From an uncultured Bacteroidota bacterium (GTDB lineage: Bacteria; Bacteroidota; Bacteroidia; Chitinophagales; Chitinophagaceae), in NCBI GenBank assembly GCA_903835005.1, contig CAILLK010000131.1, forward strand, positions 1 to 32,283: 32,283 nt of DNA, given 5' to 3'. Shown here piece after piece: positions 7,759 through 16,553 of this stretch. Under the pieces are notes generated by a model. That model saw only the letters and a list, made by a program, of their open reading frames with translations, did not search any database and was not told where the DNA came from. The position numbers and the translations under genes are program-made. Positions within the stretch are counted from its first letter, which is position 1; each line of letters starts with the position of its first letter.

Positions 7759-9074
7759 AGTTTTGAAGCTATTATTTTTATTGCATAAAAAATTAGATAA
7801 GTAGAAATAAGTGTAATAACTATCTGAAGATCTGCATAGCTGCCTATTGAAATCATAATCAGGTACCCCCCGAATATTATTCCGCTAAGATTAAATTCAG
7901 AAGAATAGAATTCAGTTGAATTCCATAATACTGAAATAAATGCCCCGAATAGTAAGCTTCCTATTATAACTCCCAGCCAGCCAAAGTCAAGGTATAATTC
8001 GCCTGCCACTGTCATATTGATCGAATTATTAATTAAACCTAGATCGTTTTTATATCCAGCGCCAATTTCAAGGGCAAACCAGGCTCCAATTTGTATTTTT
8101 GGTTTATCAGGCCATAAAAAGCGGGGAATTAATGCAACAATAATTGGGGCAGACGCTCTTCCATTGTAAAATCCATTGTTATTCACCAAATTCACCACAT
8201 TGGTAATCTGAGCTACATTGGCACTTCTGTTCAGCAAACCGCTGGTTTCATTTTCTTCTACGTATGCTACTGGTTTGTTTCTGTTATCTTCAGATTGCGT
8301 GAAAACATTTATGAAGTTGGCCCTGTTAGATTGTAAAGTTGTAAATACGCTTGAGAAAATGACTAATATTGCAAGGAGTGGTAAAATTCTGTAGGTAAAT
8401 AAATATTTAATTTCTCCCTTACCTATAAAATAACCAATGAAAAGATAAAATGTTGGCAGTATCAATTCAAATCTCAGATAAGAAGTAAGTAAAGCGAAAT
8501 AGGTTTCAATCACAAATAAAATTAAAGCATATGACCTATATGTTTTATCCTCATATTTACCCCACAATCGGGCAAAAAATAATATGCCTATAGTATTTAC
8601 AAGTACAAATATTTTACCTATCTGATTTCCCCTGAGTGCTATGCCTAATCCAAATATTAGTAAAATATTTTCAATAGTAAGAAAGTAAAAAATGTACTTT
8701 AAAATATTTTTATTTTTAATTTCGTAAGATATACTTGGGAACTTATTTTTCTCATATAATTTATACCCAATTATAAAAAAAACACTGGAAATACACCAGA
8801 TAAGGGCTGCATCATCAATATATTTTGGTATAATATAGTTATATGTCTTAATGTGCTTTCCATGTAAAACCTGATTAATAAGGCTTATATTTCCAATATT
8901 TACTATTATGATACCAAAATAATATATAACTAATGGAGTTATAACAAGCTTATTTTTTTTGATATTTTCTAATAATAAATAACCAAAATGTATAGTGAGT
9001 AGAATATATAAATCGGTTCCCGTAAAGAATATGGAGCAGACAATATAAAGAAAAAGAAAAACTAAATTTAGCAT
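7755..9074 (-). CDS. O-antigen / oligosaccharide repeat unit polymerase (Wzy-like)
   Basis: 439 residues with about eleven to twelve hydrophobic segments, one long extracytoplasmic loop around residues 255-325 containing RANFINVFTQSEDNRN and ARASAPII-type residues near PRFLWPDKPKIQIG, and a re-entry of membrane helices after GELYLDFGWLGVIIG. PRFLWPxKP and the later GE-x-Y-x-x-F-G-W-x-G block are typical of oligosaccharide repeat unit polymerases, which join lipid-linked repeat units at the periplasmic face. The open frame can be extended to TTG 9092, but the ATG at 9074 starts directly before the first membrane helix. The DNA is markedly AT-rich compared with cca or miaB, as is common for surface polysaccharide genes. 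No flippase (wzx) is in the window. Confidence 0.78.
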   Translation of the reverse strand: MLNLVFLFLYIVCSIFFTGTDLYILLTIHFGYLLLENIKKNKLVITPLVIYYFGIIIVNIGNISLINQVLHGKHIKTYNYIIPKYIDDAALIWCISSVFFIIGYKLYEKNKFPSISYEIKNKNILKYIFYFLTIENILLIFGLGIALRGNQIGKIFVLVNTIGILFFARLWGKYEDKTYRSYALILFVIETYFALLTSYLRFELILPTFYLFIGYFIGKGEIKYLFTYRILPLLAILVIFSSVFTTLQSNRANFINVFTQSEDNRNKPVAYVEENETSGLLNRSANVAQITNVVNLVNNNGFYNGRASAPIIVALIPRFLWPDKPKIQIGAWFALEIGAGYKNDLGLINNSINMTVAGELYLDFGWLGVIIGSLLFGAFISVLWNSTEFYSSEFNLSGIIFGGYLIMISIGSYADLQIVITLISTYLIFYAIKIIASKL

Positions 9075-9517
9075 TATTTGTTTTTTGCACAACCCACTTC
9101 AGGTTGAAAATATCTTTTTATTTGAAATTGATAAAAATACAATAGCCAGCAGGGTCACATTATTACCCGAATTTACTGAGCTGTTTTTTTGATTTGTATC
9201 CCGGTTATAATTTAAATTAATCGCTATGGTCATGTTTACCAGCTCAATTATTGTGTAGCTTGATTCGGTATATATTCAATATAGCCATAATTAATTCTTT
9301 TTTAGCTACACTGGCATTTCAAAAATGCTCGGTTTGGGTATATTATCTCATTAATCACTAAATAAAAAGCATGATTATATTAAATATTCACCATATTACT
9401 CTGTTGCAATTATTCGAAATTTATTTGTTGCAAAATAGCAATTTAAATATTTGGTTTATTTATATGTGTGTTTGAAAAACAGAGTATTTTTTGCCTGAAA
9501 AAATCTATATTTAAGGA
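9075..9517. other. AT-rich intergenic stretch, no gene seen
   Basis: About 440 bases between the polymerase and the amidotransferase gene. No open frame with a plausible protein is present. It holds a separated inverted repeat, GTGTAGCT at 9253-9260 and AGCTACAC at 9304-9311, and no recognisable TAnnTTTG box on the minus strand. It may be the leader of the polymerase transcript or the scar of a lost gene. Confidence 0.5.
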
Positions 9518-11356
9518 TTATGCCGAAATGTTGAAGTTTTTCATCCATATTGTCATCGATATTCCTCTCCATATCTGGAGCGCATCATTAATTGTCAGAG
9601 TTTTTGATTTTATTGCTGCCTGCAGTTTGTCAATATGTGTTCTGGTAAGCAGTTCATTGGAATTGAGCTTTTCCGCTACCCATTGATTTTCTGCGTATAG
9701 TACATTGATTAAAGGAGTATAAAATCCTATTTTATCTTTACGGTTATATATTACATCTGGCAGATATTGCTTACAGGATTCCCGAAGAATAAATTTTCTA
9801 AGGCCGTTCTTTAAAAACTCTTCAGGTTTTATTTTGGCAATATATTCAGCAATATTGTGGTCAAGAAATGGCATTCTGCCTTCTACACTAAATGCCATGC
9901 CATTTCTGTCGTCATAATGAACCAGATGTGGAATATGCACGCCATAGATCGATTCCCGCCATACATCGTATATGTTATTGTATTTGTACAAAGATATCAG
10001 GTTATTGTTCACCATTTCCAGGATAGAGGGTTTTAGAATCTTTCGTCTGTTGATCCTGGATTTAGTTCTTAAATCAAATTCCATTTTAGGAAATAATGAC
10101 TTCAATAAGGTCCTTAAAAGATAGTTTTTCCCAAGGTCCATCCCTTTTATGTTTTCATTAAACTGACTGAACTCAGCGGATTTAAACTGTTTGGATAGTA
10201 TGGCCTGAGCCATATTATTATACCCGAAAAATAATTCGTCGGCTCCCTGTCCGTTCAATATTACCTTAATACCTGCTTTTGATGCCATTTCCATTAAGGT
10301 GCCATGTGCAATAATGGAGGGATCTCCAAAAGGCTCTTCCTGGATATTGATATACTTTTCCAGGCTTTCATTTATCGTCAGAAGGTTTAAATCCTTGCTG
10401 TGCATGATAAATTTACCGGATGGGAATTTTTTAATAACTGCATCTACATATTTTGTTTCGTCGTATTTGCTATCGGGAGATTGTGCAGTAAATAGATTAA
10501 TTTCCTTATCGTAATAAGTAGCTAAAATTCCGGTTATAATAGATGAGTCAATTCCGCCAGATAGGGTTATTCCTATTGGTACATCAGATAAAGTTTGAGA
10601 TAAAACAGCCTGCACTATACAATCATGCAATCCCCGTTCTACCTCTTTGTCGAAGGGAACTTTATCTTTATTGCTTATATCAGGTAATTTCCAGTATGGT
10701 TTTGCGGTAATGTACTCGTCTTCTGAGGTAAGCCAGGCATAAGTATCGGTTGGAAAGTGCTTTACATCATTATAAAAAGTATGCACTCCAAGATGTCCGT
10801 AATTGCCTAATGCCAGGTATTCAACAATGGCGGTAGCATCAAATTTCGATTGTTCATTTTGCTGCAGTAATGGTTGAATTTCGCTGGCAAGTATCCACGA
10901 TTTTCCAATTCGTCTTATATAAAGTGGTTTTTGGCCGAACCTGCTTCTGCTTATAAATAATTTTTTATCAAATTTGTCCCAGATCAGAATGGCCCACATC
11001 CCAGTCATTTCCTGCAACATTTTTTCCCGCTGCAACCTGAAAAGTTCGAGAATAGTTTCTGTATCTGAATGGCCCCGAAATGGATGGGCTGATAGATATT
11101 TCCTCCTGAGATCCAGGTGATTATAAATTTCTCCGTTATAAGCTATAACATACCTGCCACACGAAGAAACCATTGGTTGATGGCCTAATTGTGATAATTC
11201 AAGAATGGATAACCTGGTATGCGATAATGTAATGTGTTCATCATTGAATATGCCATTATCATCTGGTCCCCTATGCTTTAACAACGCTAATGAATTAGCC
11301 CCGAATTTTAATCCTTCCGCCTTATTATTGCTTAAATAGCAGGCAATCCCACACAT
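9518..11356 (-). CDS. asnB: glutamine-hydrolysing asparagine synthetase / amidotransferase
   Basis: 612 residues, normal for AsnB. The class II glutaminase domain starts MCGIACYL, so Cys2 is the nucleophile after Met removal. Further glutamine-site marks are SHTRLSI near residue 46, YNGEIYNH at 73-80 and SDTE at 97-100. The synthetase domain has the PP-loop SGGIDSS at 266-272, then NGQGADELFFGY and a late RMPFLDH. It makes an amide from glutamine nitrogen and an ATP-activated carboxylate. Within a polysaccharide cluster such enzymes sometimes amidate sugar acids instead of making free asparagine; this is inference from context. The gene has its own -7 box upstream. Confidence 0.9.
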   Translation of the reverse strand: MCGIACYLSNNKAEGLKFGANSLALLKHRGPDDNGIFNDEHITLSHTRLSILELSQLGHQPMVSSCGRYVIAYNGEIYNHLDLRRKYLSAHPFRGHSDTETILELFRLQREKMLQEMTGMWAILIWDKFDKKLFISRSRFGQKPLYIRRIGKSWILASEIQPLLQQNEQSKFDATAIVEYLALGNYGHLGVHTFYNDVKHFPTDTYAWLTSEDEYITAKPYWKLPDISNKDKVPFDKEVERGLHDCIVQAVLSQTLSDVPIGITLSGGIDSSIITGILATYYDKEINLFTAQSPDSKYDETKYVDAVIKKFPSGKFIMHSKDLNLLTINESLEKYINIQEEPFGDPSIIAHGTLMEMASKAGIKVILNGQGADELFFGYNNMAQAILSKQFKSAEFSQFNENIKGMDLGKNYLLRTLLKSLFPKMEFDLRTKSRINRRKILKPSILEMVNNNLISLYKYNNIYDVWRESIYGVHIPHLVHYDDRNGMAFSVEGRMPFLDHNIAEYIAKIKPEEFLKNGLRKFILRESCKQYLPDVIYNRKDKIGFYTPLINVLYAENQWVAEKLNSNELLTRTHIDKLQAAIKSKTLTINDALQIWRGISMTIWMKNFNISA

Positions 11357-11413
11357 AGCACTTTGTTAAATAAATATTCAATTAATTTTTATTACTTGTA
11401 TTTTTGTTTTAAG

Positions 11414-11421
11414 CAAAGGTA
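11414..11421 (-). promoter_or_regulatory. -7 box (TACCTTTG) of asnB
   Basis: An exact TAnnTTTG match on the minus strand, 57 bases before the asnB ATG at 11356. A TTG lies only 11 bases upstream of it, too close for the standard -33 position. Confidence 0.4.
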
Positions 11422-11517
11422 GTTTTAAAATGCAAAAAAATAACTAATAAACAGTATGATAATGTTCAATAGAAAAAAGTTTGAAGGAATTATATAACTC
11501 ATAATAATAAAGATAAA

Positions 11518-12693
11518 TCAATGTTTTGTGCCACTTTTTTTGTTGTTTATAAAATCAAGAACAGGGCTGAGTTGTTTCTGCATACAGAAATGATCTGCAA
11601 CAAAATTTTTAATTTTCTCCTTATATTCTTTATGTTCTACTGCTGCTAATGCATTATTTATAGCATCGGCTATGTCTTTTGGTTTTGTAGATGAAGATAA
11701 AGAGGCAATTCCAATCATTTCCATATTCTTTAAATATTCATTGTTTATCCCCAGCAAATACAATCCTTTTTCCAGATATTCGCCTACTTTATTAGGGGCT
11801 ATCATTTTTGATTGGATTCTGTTATAGTATTCTTTTGACAAATAAACGCCAATGGATGCATTTGTTTGTAATGCGAGCATTTGTTTTCTTGTTACATAAG
11901 GGAAAAGTTTTATTTTATCTCGCTTTGTGCTTTTTTCAACCTTATCTTTTATTTCCATTGAATATTCATTATCTTTTATTCCGGTAATAATTAATGCACT
12001 GTTCGCATCATTTGTTAACTCAAATGCTTCTACAAGTTCCATTGTACATTGCTGAAAATTGACAGCTCCGGTATATAATATAATTTTTTTGTTCCAGAAT
12101 TCAGCCGGAACCAGTTCCTTAAATGTCTCCGTTGAATCCTCCTGGTTATGATCTGATAAATAGGCAGTATTCAATATGGTATACGGCAGGAAATTCAATT
12201 TGCATCTTCCCGCCAGCCAGGCCGATCTTTGTAATGATGGTGTAGCAACCAGATCCGCCATGTGTATCTTTTGGAAGGTACGCAGGTTTCTGTAAAACGA
12301 TAAAGGCGATTTCAGAAAATCAGGCAAAACAAAATCAGCAATCTCAAGAGCAATATATATTAATGGTATTTTGTTTTTAATAATTAATCCGCAATTAAAA
12401 GAAAACGGACAAAACGAAATAATAATACACGGGTTTTCATGTGTAATTTCTTCTGCACGTATTAAAAATTTATTTCTTAGTTTTATCCTCTTAAGTGTGT
12501 CTACTTTGTAATGAGGTCCGAGAGATTCCAAAACTATATTTTCGCCAAGGTCTAATTCGGCTGGAACAAATGAATCGAAAGTCAATATGTGTATATTGTA
12601 TCCTTGGTCTCTTAAGACCTGCGCAACAGCATACACCGGAGGTAGAAAATCCGGATGAACGAGCGTAAGCAATAATATTTTTCCATTATTCAT
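11518..12693 (-). CDS. GT4-like glycosyltransferase (GT-B fold)
   Basis: 391 residues, no signal peptide. The N-terminal half begins GKILLLTLVHPDFLPPVYAV, a typical Rossmann strand followed by a proline-containing loop. The C-terminal half begins with KKIILYTGAVNFQQ, the usual first strand of the donor domain. ALIITGIKD follows, then VTRKQMLALQTNASIGVYLS, and near the end NKVGEYLEKGLYLLG, which is the P-x-K-x-x-E-Y-x-x-x-G donor-sugar motif of GT4 enzymes. It is likely to act on the same polysaccharide as its neighbours. Codon use is AT-rich like the polymerase. The gene is divergent from miaB across 222 bases. Confidence 0.75.
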   Translation of the reverse strand: MNNGKILLLTLVHPDFLPPVYAVAQVLRDQGYNIHILTFDSFVPAELDLGENIVLESLGPHYKVDTLKRIKLRNKFLIRAEEITHENPCIIISFCPFSFNCGLIIKNKIPLIYIALEIADFVLPDFLKSPLSFYRNLRTFQKIHMADLVATPSLQRSAWLAGRCKLNFLPYTILNTAYLSDHNQEDSTETFKELVPAEFWNKKIILYTGAVNFQQCTMELVEAFELTNDANSALIITGIKDNEYSMEIKDKVEKSTKRDKIKLFPYVTRKQMLALQTNASIGVYLSKEYYNRIQSKMIAPNKVGEYLEKGLYLLGINNEYLKNMEMIGIASLSSSTKPKDIADAINNALAAVEHKEYKEKIKNFVADHFCMQKQLSPVLDFINNKKSGTKH

Positions 12694-12752
12694 TTATCTG
12701 AATAATTAAAATGTGGCTAATATTTTGTTTTTAAATTCTGCCAGAAAGATTC

Positions 12753-12760
12753 CAAATTTA
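12753..12760 (-). promoter_or_regulatory. -7 box (TAAATTTG) of the GT4-like gene
   Basis: TAnnTTTG on the minus strand, 59 bases before the ATG at 12693. In such AT-rich DNA a chance match is possible. Confidence 0.3.
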
Positions 12761-12886
12761 AGGAGTTTCTGTTAATTCTGCTTAGTTTGTTTATTTGATT
12801 TTCGATATTCTTATTTTCCCAAAATGAATGTTTATGCTATTAAACTATCTTATATGCTATTTTAAGGTTTTCAGATTATAAAGCTT

Positions 12887-12894
12887 TAACTTTG
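12887..12894 (+). promoter_or_regulatory. -7 box (TAACTTTG) of miaB
   Basis: An exact TAnnTTTG match 21 bases before the ATG at 12916. The alternative TTG start at 12892 overlaps this box, so the box settles the start. Confidence 0.55.
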
Positions 12895-12915
12895 CCAGAA
12901 AGGAAATCGGTAATT

Positions 12916-14352
12916 ATGGCAGATTTGCTGCAAAATGTTCATGTAATGGAACACAAGACGGCTGTAGAGGAAGAAAGGCAGGGAGAAGCATATGCTCCTT
13001 TTGCCCTTGATCCTAATGGATACAGAAAAAAATTCTATATAGAAAGTTATGGTTGCCAGATGAATTTCAGCGACAGCGAAATAGTTGCTTCTATTCTGCA
13101 TGATGAGGGGTTTGGTGCCACACGAAATTTTGAGGAAGCCGACCTGGTATTGTTAAATACCTGCTCTATCAGAGAAAAAGCCGAACAGACCGTCCGCAAC
13201 CGGCTTCAGGTATTCAGGAAGATCAAGGATAAAAATCCGGGAATGCTGGTTGGTGTGCTTGGATGTATGGCAGAGCGGCTGAAGGCGAAATTTCTGGAAG
13301 AAGAAAAGCTTGTAGATATAGTAGTTGGGCCCGATGCCTACCGCAGCTTACCAGGCCTGATAATGGAGGCCGAAACAGGACAGAAAAGTGTCAATGTCTT
13401 ATTAAGCCGCGACGAAACTTATGCTGATATTTCACCGGTGAGACTCGACAGTAATGGCGTTTCTGCTTTTGTAACCATCATGCGGGGGTGCAATAATATG
13501 TGTACCTTTTGTGTTGTCCCTTTCACCAGAGGGCGGGAGCGGAGCAGGGATAAGGAAAGCATAATTAAAGAATGCCAGGATTTGTTCAGCCGGGGGTTCC
13601 GCGAAGTTACCCTGCTTGGCCAGAATGTAGACAGCTATTATTTTACTGATGATAGCGGTGAAAATATCGACTTTGCACAGTTACTTGCCGGGGTTGCTGA
13701 AATTTCGCCGCTTCTCCGGGTGCGTTTCAGCACATCACACCCTAAGGATATAACTGATGATGTGTTGTATGCGATGGCACAGTATCCCAATATCTGTAAA
13801 TACATCCACCTGCCGGTGCAAAGTGGTAATACCCGTATCCTTAACCTCATGAACCGCACTTATACCCGTGAATGGTATCTGAGCAAAGTAAAGCGCATAC
13901 GGGAAATTATGCCTGATTGCGGATTGAGTACAGACGTGATCTCAGGATTCTGTACTGAGACTGAAGATGATCATCAGGATACACTTTCTGTGATGGAACA
14001 AAGCCGGTTTGATATGGCTTATATGTTCTCCTACAGCGAAAGGCCTGGCACCCTTGCCGCCCGCCGATATACCGATGATATTCCGGAAGAGGTGAAGAAA
14101 CGAAGGCTGATTGAAATAATCAATCTGCAGAATACACTCTCACGCGAAAGTTATAAAGGCGATATCGGTAAAACATTTGAGGTATTGATAGAAGGAAACA
14201 GTAAGAAGAAAGAAACGGACTGGGTAGGCCGTAGCACACAGAATAAAGTGGTGGTATTTCCTAAGAACAGCCAGGAGCTTAATAAGGGCGATTATGTGCG
14301 GGTATTGATAACATCAGCTACTTCGGCTACATTGCTGGGGCAAATGGTTTAA
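12916..14352 (+). CDS. miaB: tRNA-2-methylthio-N6-dimethylallyladenosine synthase MiaB
   Basis: 478 residues. A radical-SAM methylthiotransferase that converts i6A37 to ms2i6A37 in tRNAs reading UNN codons. The N-terminal UPF0004 domain has its three cluster-binding cysteines in YGCQMN (Cys47), LNTCSIRE (Cys83) and LGCMAE (Cys117). The radical SAM motif C-x3-C-x2-C is GCNNMCTFC at 192-199. VSGF-like [12 protein letters not shown] and FSYSERPGT follow, and the C-terminal TRAM domain ends [17 protein letters not shown]. The ATG at 12916 is preferred to the TTG at 12892 because the latter lies within the promoter. A nucleotidyltransferase gene follows after two bases. Confidence 0.95.
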   Translation: MADLLQNVHVMEHKTAVEEERQGEAYAPFALDPNGYRKKFYIESYGCQMNFSDSEIVASILHDEGFGATRNFEEADLVLLNTCSIREKAEQTVRNRLQVFRKIKDKNPGMLVGVLGCMAERLKAKFLEEEKLVDIVVGPDAYRSLPGLIMEAETGQKSVNVLLSRDETYADISPVRLDSNGVSAFVTIMRGCNNMCTFCVVPFTRGRERSRDKESIIKECQDLFSRGFREVTLLGQNVDSYYFTDDSGENIDFAQLLAGVAEISPLLRVRFSTSHPKDITDDVLYAMAQYPNICKYIHLPVQSGNTRILNLMNRTYTREWYLSKVKRIREIMPDCGLSTDVISGFCTETEDDHQDTLSVMEQSRFDMAYMFSYSERPGTLAARRYTDDIPEEVKKRRLIEIINLQNTLSRESYKGDIGKTFEVLIEGNSKKKETDWVGRSTQNKVVVFPKNSQELNKGDYVRVLITSATSATLLGQMV

Positions 14353-14354
14353 TT

Positions 14355-14654
14355 ATGGTTGCAATCGTGGAAAATAATCTGAAAGCGATACAGGATGTAG
14401 GTATAAAGCATCATGTAAAGTCATTTTACCTTGCAGGTAGCGCCACCCGGAAAAACCGGTTTAAAGAAGATAGCGATGTGGATTTCCTTTACCGTTTCAG
14501 AAAAGAGGATATAGACCTGAATGATTATACTGATAATTATTTTGATCGGCTTTTTTATTTAAAAGACCTGATTAACAGAAAGGTGGATCTTGTAGCAGGA
14601 GAGAAAATTTGGAACCTCTGTTTTATTGAAAGTATTAACAGGGAAAAAAGATGA
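14355..14654 (+). CDS. minimal nucleotidyltransferase (MNT) domain protein
   Basis: 99 residues, close to the size of MNT-family proteins such as MntA. The active-site signature is complete: GSATRKNRFKEDSDVDFL (G-S, ten residues, D-x-D) at about residues 28-45, with a third acidic residue in KVDLV near 78-82. In most genomes such proteins are encoded next to a HEPN partner, which they neutralise by AMPylation. No HEPN gene is seen here on either side. The gene begins two bases after the miaB stop and is likely read from the same transcript. It may work with an unlinked partner or act on another target. Confidence 0.75.
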   Translation: MVAIVENNLKAIQDVGIKHHVKSFYLAGSATRKNRFKEDSDVDFLYRFRKEDIDLNDYTDNYFDRLFYLKDLINRKVDLVAGEKIWNLCFIESINREKR

Positions 14655-14709
14655 TTTATGAATCCTGATGCAGGTAAGTAATCATATAATTTATAGCCGT
14701 TTTGTGTTG

Positions 14710-14742
14710 CGACTAAAGACTTACGACTAAAGACTTACGACT
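14710..14742 (+). repeat. 14-bp tandem repeat, 2.4 copies
   Basis: The unit CGACTAAAGACTTA occurs at 14710-14723 and 14724-14737, with a partial third copy, CGACT, at 14738-14742. It ends eight bases before the sigma-54 activator ATG. It may be a site for a DNA-binding protein or merely slippage-born. Confidence 0.8.
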
Positions 14743-14750
14743 TTAAAAAA

Positions 14751-15989
14751 ATGGACATTCAAAGTATAAAAAACAGGTTTGGTATCATTGGCAATTCTCC
14801 CGCCTTGAACCATGCGCTTAATACTGCTGTACAGGTTGCCAATACCGACCTTTCGGTGCTGATAGTGGGAGAGAGCGGGGTTGGTAAGGAGGTATTCTCC
14901 ATGATCATTCATGCACTATCGCCAAGGAAACATAATCCGTTTATTGCGGTTAACTGCGGAGCGATACCTGAGGGAACCATAGACAGTGAACTTTTCGGCC
15001 ATGAGAAGGGTTCGTTTACCGGGGCTGTAGACAGCAGAAAGGGGTATTTTGAAACGGTGAATGGCGGAACCATCTTCCTCGATGAAATAGGAGAGATGCC
15101 GCTGGGAACCCAGGCTCGCTTGCTTCGTGTCTTGGAAACGGGAGAGTTTATAAGGGTCGGATCATCGAAGGTGCAGAAAACAGATGTAAGGGTTATTGCG
15201 GCCACCAACCGTGATCTGCTTGAATTTACACAGCAGGGATCATTCAGGCAGGATCTGTATTACCGCCTGAGTACTGTGCCCATAAGAGTGCCGGCCCTGA
15301 GAGACAGGAAGGAAGATGTGCCGCTCCTGTTCCGTAAATTTGCTGCCGACTTTGCAGAGCGTTATAAAACCCAATCTGTGCAGCTGGACGCTGCAGCACA
15401 GCAGATGCTGGTAAATTATTACTGGCAGGGAAATGTGCGGGAACTGAAGAACATTGCCGAACAGATATCTGTATTATCAACCGACAAAATGATAACTGGC
15501 GAAGTGCTGCAGCGCTTCCTGCCCCAGCGCAATGTATCCCGCAGCCTTACGGTTATAGGTTCTGGCTCCAATGCTCCTGTGACATCTGGCGGGCAAGCAG
15601 CAGATTTTAATACCGAAAGAGATATACTCTATAAGCTCTTCTTCGACCTTAAAAGAGATATGAACGACCTGAAGCAGATGATCTATGATGTGGCGCACCA
15701 CCAGGGCTACACACCGGCAGAGCCTTCGTCGGGTAACCTGATACCGGTGTATAATGATGGCGAACAGCAAATAACCAATAATTATAATAGTGGTACACCC
15801 ATTCTTCTCGATTCGAACGACCATCACGAAGATGTAGAAGAAACCTTGCTGCTGGCCGACCGGGAAAAAGAGTTCATTACCAAGGCGCTTAAAAAGCATA
15901 AGAGCCGCAGAAGGGATGCCGCCACCGAGCTGGGAATATCAGAACGTACATTGTACAGAAAGATTAAGGAATATGATATTAAAGAGTGA
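14751..15989 (+). CDS. sigma-54-dependent transcription activator without sensor domain
   Basis: 412 residues. The AAA+ sigma-54 interaction domain starts almost at the N terminus: Walker A GESGVGKE at 40-47, sigma-54 contact loop GSFTGA at 87-92 (the usual GAFTGA with Ser), Walker B GGTIFLDEIGE around 105-115, then FRQDLYYRLSTVPIRVP and WQGNVRELKN. A variable linker of about 80 residues leads to a Fis-type helix-turn-helix at 375-412 (RDAATELGISERTLYRKIKE). There is no receiver, PAS or GAF domain, so control must come from elsewhere or from its own level. It is the first gene of the stretch leading to lptE, TPR and secG, a gene order I recall from other Bacteroidota. Its target genes are not evident and I see no -24/-12 site in the window. 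Confidence 0.9.
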   Translation: MDIQSIKNRFGIIGNSPALNHALNTAVQVANTDLSVLIVGESGVGKEVFSMIIHALSPRKHNPFIAVNCGAIPEGTIDSELFGHEKGSFTGAVDSRKGYFETVNGGTIFLDEIGEMPLGTQARLLRVLETGEFIRVGSSKVQKTDVRVIAATNRDLLEFTQQGSFRQDLYYRLSTVPIRVPALRDRKEDVPLLFRKFAADFAERYKTQSVQLDAAAQQMLVNYYWQGNVRELKNIAEQISVLSTDKMITGEVLQRFLPQRNVSRSLTVIGSGSNAPVTSGGQAADFNTERDILYKLFFDLKRDMNDLKQMIYDVAHHQGYTPAEPSSGNLIPVYNDGEQQITNNYNSGTPILLDSNDHHEDVEETLLLADREKEFITKALKKHKSRRRDAATELGISERTLYRKIKEYDIKE

Positions 15990-16007
15990 TAATTTTAACA
16001 GGATTGG

Positions 16008-16016
16008 TATTCTTTG
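16008..16016 (+). promoter_or_regulatory. imperfect -7 box (TATTCTTTG) before lptE
   Basis: TA and TTTG are separated by three rather than two bases. It ends 21 bases before the ATG at 16038, the same spacing as at miaB. Read-through from the activator gene is an alternative way to express lptE. Confidence 0.3.
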
Positions 16017-16037
16017 CAGCCTATTTTTACACCGCTT

Positions 16038-16541
16038 ATGCACTTCAAACGATTGCTATTATTAATGCCTTTATGCCTGATGCTGTTATCAGGATGCGGC
16101 GTATACAGCTTTTCAGGGGCCCATATAGAGGGTAAGAGCATCAATATTCACCCGCTGGAGAATAAGGCGCTGAATGTGGTACCCAGCCTTGCCACTACCA
16201 TTACCAATAAACTCAGCAGCCGCATATTGAGCCAGACGGGCCTTACCCCTGTAAATAAGGATGATGCCGACTACGATATGACAGGTGCTATAACTACCTA
16301 TGCTGTATCGGTAACGGCTGCTACAAGTGTGCAGATCGCCAGCAAAAACAGGCTAACCGTAAGCGTGCAGATAACTTTTAAAAACCGGCTCAATGAGAAG
16401 GCTAATTTCACCTCCACCTTTACCCGGTTTTCGGACTTTGATGCTGCACAGATATTGCAGAATGTGGAACCCAGCCTGATAGATGATATAGGAAATCAGC
16501 TTGCCGATGATATTTTTAATAAAGCTTTCGTAAATTGGTAG
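16038..16541 (+). CDS. lptE: LPS-assembly lipoprotein LptE
   Basis: 167 residues from the ATG at 16038. The longest open frame begins with a TTG at 16014 that lies in the putative promoter. The signal peptide ends in lipobox LLSGC, then GVYSFSGAHIEGKSINI, the usual start of mature LptE in Bacteroidota, followed by a beta-rich domain and NQLADDIFNKAFVNW at the end. LptE plugs the LptD barrel and helps place LPS in the outer membrane. The assignment rests on this pattern and on the neighbours (sigma-54 activator before it, TPR protein and SecG after it). The TPR gene begins 12 bases downstream. Confidence 0.8.
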   Translation: MHFKRLLLLMPLCLMLLSGCGVYSFSGAHIEGKSINIHPLENKALNVVPSLATTITNKLSSRILSQTGLTPVNKDDADYDMTGAITTYAVSVTAATSVQIASKNRLTVSVQITFKNRLNEKANFTSTFTRFSDFDAAQILQNVEPSLIDDIGNQLADDIFNKAFVNW

Positions 16542-16553
16542 CCGAAACTGCAA

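Noticed and set aside
9468..9686. 72-codon plus-strand frame at the end of asnB
   Set aside because: It lies mostly antisense to the C-terminal coding part of asnB and shows no features of its own.
12892..12915. N-terminal extension of MiaB from TTG 12892
   Set aside because: The TTG lies in the -7 box TAACTTTG, so it would not be in the transcript.
14355..14654. MNT-HEPN toxin-antitoxin pair
   Set aside because: Only the nucleotidyltransferase is present; the 96 bases after it are too short for a HEPN protein.
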